The notes beneath the pieces were generated by a model that was given only the letters and a program-made list of their open reading frames with translations, had not been told where the DNA came from and did not search any database. The position numbers and the translations under genes were made by a program. Of a stretch of 64,000 nt of DNA, positions 59,866 to 64,000 are shown piece after piece (position 1 is the first letter of the stretch; every line of letters starts with the position of its first letter). Source of the DNA: Megalobrama amblycephala (Eukaryota; Chordata; Actinopteri; Cypriniformes; Xenocyprididae); NCBI RefSeq assembly GCF_018812025.1, contig NC_063045.1:18649046-18713045 (forward strand), read 5' to 3'.

Positions 59866-60182
59866 AGTGAGAGCGATAACACAAAATTTAACACACCTGC
59901 TCCCCATTCATACCTGAGACATTGTAACACTAACGAGTCACATGACACCGTGGAGAAAAAATGGCTAATTGGTCCTAATTTGGACATTTTCACTTAGGGG
60001 TGTACTCACTTTTGTGGCCAGCGGTTTAGACATTAATGGCTGTGTGTTGAGTTATTTTGAGGAGACAGCAAATTTACACTGTTATACAAGCTGTACACTC
60101 ACTACTTTACATTGTAGCAAAGTGTAATTTCTTCAGTGTTGTCACATGAAAAGAATATATTTACAAAAATGTGAGGGGTGTA

Positions 60183-62136
60183 CATGGACATACACTTGTT
60201 AATGCTGATGGTGAGGAATTACAGTTGCAACATCTCATAATGAAAGTCAAACTGAGTAGCGAATCACTGAGAAACGTCCTGCTCAAGTCGTCCTTGTGAT
60301 GGAGGTTTGGGTTGAATAACTAATTCTTCCAATATTTCACAATTGGACTCGCACTTGGATTGATATGGTAAAATTGACTGCATTGTTACTGTCTTTACAG
60401 TGTATACAAATCGCTGAGCTTTAGGAAGCCTCCGGAGCTGTAAGCAGTAGACCAATCACAACCCCATCTGGCCAATCAGAGCAGAGCAGGTTTGCAGAAA
60501 GGAGGGATTTAGAGAGACTGATTCATCCGACGAGTCGTTTAAGAATCATTGAAAAATGTGGTAAGGGGCAATGTATATTATGAGAAAACTAAAGTGTTTT
60601 TTTGACTTTGATGCAAGTAAACCTGTTTTAGGAGACATCCTAAATGATATTAGGAACCTTTTAAATTGCATAAATTTGTGCACTTTTTTAATAATACTAT
60701 ATTTTCACACTTTTGTTTTAATGAAAATATCATATAAAACACCTCATCAACAAGAGTGAGAGAGGAAAAAAATTGAGAAATTCACTTGCATTAAATGGAG
60801 AGTGGATCTGTTGTGTTTTACTTTAAACACTGATGGTGAATATTTCACCCAGTCACTTTTAAAGGAGATATGATCTCCAGAGACACCTCATGATGAAATA
60901 CTTTCTGCCGAGTTGGAAAGACGCCCTGGAGACACCCCCTGTTTTTCAGCTCAGTAAATTATGTGGACGTGATCTCACTGTGCCAGATTTTGACAATCAG
61001 CATTCAGTCTAGTCCACAATGGAGCTCAAACATCAACTTTTTCCAATGACCTACTACTACTAAATGCCCCGAAAAATGCAATATGTATTAGATAGTCCAT
61101 GGATGTGAGTTCAAAAGGAAGATGGGAGTATTTCTAGTCTGCCTCACCAAGTGTGACACATCAAGTCCAGATGATGGACATAGACCAGAGGACCCCAGAC
61201 CACAAAACAAAACCATTCCTTCAGGGCAACTGTTAAAACTGATGTTACCAAAGATGGATCTGAACAGAAAATGTGCCTTTTGGCTTCATTGTATTTTTCC
61301 ATTGACCATTTTGCGAGTCTCTTAAAATTCATCAGGCTGACTGATGCTCTGAACTGAGATAAATAGCTGCTTCAAGGTCCCTGTTTCAACCTCAAACAAT
61401 AGACAGCCTTCTCCCCTGCCTTCGTCACAGATGCGAACAGATGGCGGCATTCATTCTTTCTTGAACACGTACACATCTGATGCAGACGCAGCGCTACGTC
61501 CAGCATACAATATGCCAGAATATTCGTAATTGCATACAGAGATTCTCTGGAGAGCAAATGTGAGTTATGCAATAACCGTTTGGTAATAGTGTGCAATTTA
61601 AAATACAAAATGCATGCACATCAGCAAAAATTGCTCGCACATCCTACATTGCAAGGCAAATGCCCCATAATCCTATTGCGACAAGTTTTAGGCAAAGTTT
61701 TTAGATTGTATTTATTCAACATTCAATAAATCCGACACTTTATTACTCTTATCTTAATCCACGAGCAGACGTTTTCTTATGTCGAGGGATTACGCAAACT
61801 GCTGACTAGGTCGCCCTGAACGCGCTGGAGTGGAAAAAGAAAAACCCCTCTAACTTAAGCAGTTCAGCATGTTGAGGCCTTCAGTGAAGCTCAAGTATTG
61901 ACTTCCATCAAAAATTCTTTGATTGGATTGACAGAAGCAAGTGCTTTAGCCGCTGATGAGGTAACCTAAAGTAATTTATCACTGACAGACGGGAAGGTAG
62001 CATGGACAAACATATACGCACATCAAAATCACCACACCAGAAACTCACCAGAAGACAAGCTTCACAGGCAGAATTAAGCTGATCCAAAGGGACCAAAGAA
62101 GTGTTTAATATCAATACAATATTGTTGTCCAAACCG
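60183..62136. other. Intronic sequence with a repeat fragment
   Basis: 60420-60665 is a fragment of the element family at 9534 (GTAAGCAGTAGACCAATCAC; CAATGTATATTATGAGAAAA). 60700-62136 shows no recognised feature. Confidence 0.5.
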
Positions 62137-62790
62137 TGGAGAAATGAGCAATCAGCAGCTTAAGAAGTAGTACTCTGTCAAACTTTACATGTAGCCTTGC
62201 TAGCTAAATGATAGCTGGATATATACATACAGGAAGTTGAGACAACAAAAACATAAGTGTCTAATTCAAGAACTTAAGTTCATATTTTAAGGACTCAAGA
62301 TGCTGACTTTTAATTTAAAATCACTTCATAAGAACAAATAAACTGAAGACACAGTAAGTTGCACATAATGGAGAAGCTAAATGCTAAAAGGAGCTGAATG
62401 CTACACAGTCACAGTGTATGCCTGCAACTCTGTATGCATTAACCATCACATTGTTGGCTGAATTGTGAAGAATGTGTGAAATAATGAGCTTTATCTAGCA
62501 AGTAAACAGCTTAAGAAGTAGATTTTGCCAAACTTTTCATTTAGCCTTGCTGGCTAAATGGTAGCTGCTTATACAAGAGGTGGACACAATAAGAAAAACA
62601 AGTTATCTAATGCAAGAGGTTATGTCCATGTTTCATATACTCCAGATGTTGCCTTTTAAATTTAAAATCACTTTACGAACAATTTGCATGCACTGAAGAT
62701 ATAATATGTTGCACAAATGGAGAAGCTAAACGCTAACAGAAGCTAATGCTACACTGTCACAGTGTATGCCTGCTGCATTGTATTTTTAAT
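62137..62790. repeat. Tandem duplication of about 350 bp
   Basis: Copy 1 (62137-62440) and copy 2 (62490-62790) share CAGCTTAAGAAGTAG (62156, 62509), TAGCCTTGCT-GCTAAATG, GAGAAGCTAAA-GCTAA and GTCACAGTGTATGCCTG (62408, 62757). Divergence is considerable, so the event is old. Confidence 0.82.
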
Positions 62791-62929
62791 CATTTTTGTT
62801 GCAAAAATAGATTAATTTTAATATCCTAATCCACACATACCACTTGTTTTTCATGCTAATCTGTCATTTTTAACATTGACACTTTAACACCACCATGTGA
62901 AACTCAAATGAAATGCATCCAAACAGCTG

Positions 62930-63006
62930 TTTTGTCAATTATTTTTTGCATCTTGCACTTTGGACCAGATGCTTTTTGAGCAAGATGCAAAAAATAATTG
63001 ACAAAA
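62930..63006. repeat. Perfect 27-bp inverted repeat, 23-nt loop
   Basis: 62930-62956 (TTTTGTCAATTATTTTTTGC then ATCTTGC) and 62980-63006 are exact inverted copies, forming a hairpin in DNA or RNA. No TA or TTAA boundary was noticed. Confidence 0.92.
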
Positions 63007-64000
63007 TACATCCTGTATAGATTTAATGAGCAATTCTTATTTCTTATGGAATGATTCTGTGTTATTCGTGAAGGTTGGCAGCTCTAACCTTGTGTAACCT
63101 GAACTTAACGTGTCTTACTCATGGACACAATACTGAAAAGTCATGTACAGTATTTCCCCCTGTAAGGTTCAAATCCACCTCCCTTCAGTTTCCAATCTGG
63201 ATCTTCAACCACTGTATCACTTAAACTGGACCTAACCAGTTGGAAAGTCACTGGTCCTATCCTACTCATCATCTCCTAAATACAGCACTCAAAACAGACT
63301 CAATTTCACACTACAAGATTTTACAAGAAGTGCTCGCCGGATGGCATCTAGGAACAGAGCCGGTCAAAGGACCGGTGGCGGACAAGAATGAAAAAGAGAT
63401 TTGGAGACGCCGCACTGCCCGTACAGCATATTGAGGACCATTAAAGTAGAAAGAGATTAGAGCTGCGGTGTGACGATGAGAAAGTCTGCCAGCTCAGTCT
63501 GAGGGAATGAGATCTGGTACTGGGATGCTGTGATGAGAATGCCTCATGGGATGGCTACAGTTTTTTTTTAAATAATATGTTTCTGCATGTCACTTCCTAA
63601 GACACTGGCTATGTTCGGAATAGAATAATAGCGTAAATTGCGCAATAGCACTACATGTATGCGCAATGATGAATGGTTCAAACAGTATATAGTAGTCACA
63701 TGACCTCACCATGCTGCAATTCAGCTGGCTATCGTAATGGAAATAAATTACCCCATGTCATCTTTAATATATTGCATTGTGTGATACAATATTTAATATT
63801 AAAAATACTACTACTACTAATAAAATAATAATTTTGATATAGTTAAGTATACTAAAATACACATTAAATTGACAGCCGTAATCCACACTGTATTCCATGA
63901 ATACACATATATACACATTTTTTTTTTTGTAATTTATCGTACAACTGTATAATGGATAGGGCTGTCAATTTAAGCAAATATTAATTATTATTATTAATGT
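63007..64000. other. No recognised feature
   Basis: Intronic sequence, AT-rich after 63730. The 64-codon plus frame at 63240 looks like chance. Confidence 0.45.

Larger units (their letters stand above)
58680..60182 (-). mobile_element. Tc1-like transposon, deleted and split
   Basis: Left part from CCGCTGGCTACATAAGTG (missing about 20 bp of the usual end); right part includes GGGGTGTACTCACTTTTGTG and breaks off at GAGGGGTGTAC near 60182. A foreign insertion lies at about 59259-59865. The transposase (58722-59234) is internally deleted. Confidence 0.8.

Overview
The window reads as vertebrate, and most likely cyprinid teleost, nuclear DNA. Short exons with GT-AG borders sit in long AT-rich introns, there are many (CA)n, (TA)n and (AAT)n microsatellites, and the dispersed DNA transposons (Tc1-like, hAT-like, Harbinger-like and TTAA-flanked families) are ones I recognise from carp and zebrafish genomes. 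Species and family names are from memory, without a database search.

The only gene I can support is on the minus strand: the 3' part of patj (InaD-like, inadl), a multi-PDZ scaffold of the Crumbs polarity complex. Eleven consecutive coding exons lie between 21567 and 1412. Spliced together they give 1286 coding bases in one open frame: 2 bases of a split codon, then 428 codons. All eleven donors and acceptors are GT-AG and the phases agree at every junction. In transcript order they encode PDZ7 (21371-21567 and 15862-15953), a Pro/Ser-rich linker (10921-10993, 10212-10319, 8997-9083, 8383-8451, 5383-5509), PDZ8 (4987-5093, 3354-3437 and most of 2437-2630) and PDZ9 (end of 2437-2630, then 1412-1559). 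The end of PDZ9, PDZ10 and the stop codon must lie left of base 1; the L27 domain and PDZ1-6 must lie right of the window or inside the long upstream intron. PDZ numbers follow the ten-PDZ human protein and are inferred.

From 21568 to 64000 I find no exon I can defend, so the intron before the PDZ7 exon is at least 42 kb unless short exons were missed. It is packed with repeats: Tc1-like elements with broken transposases (23.5-24.7, 25.3-25.9, 33.5-36.0 and 58.7-60.2 kb), two terminal-inverted-repeat elements that split one (TA)n tract (27.35-29.67 kb), a Harbinger-like element with a nested Tc1-type element (30.2-31.7 kb), four copies of one TTAA-flanked family (13.2, 37.5, 49.5 and 54.4 kb), a 1.27-kb giant hairpin (45.2-46.5 kb), a 1-kb purine tract (42.5-43.5 kb) and a tandem duplication near the right end.

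The points most worth following are a 41-bp inverted copy of a patj exon start lying 1.3 kb away in the same pre-mRNA, a T33 tract just upstream of one acceptor, the hairpin at 45.2-46.5 kb whose two arms carry the same reading frame, a perfect 47-bp inverted repeat with a third copy in its loop, and two stretches at 43.7-44.3 kb that look like a CpG-rich promoter or exon and a conserved enhancer. I see no clear evidence of a wholly new biological system.
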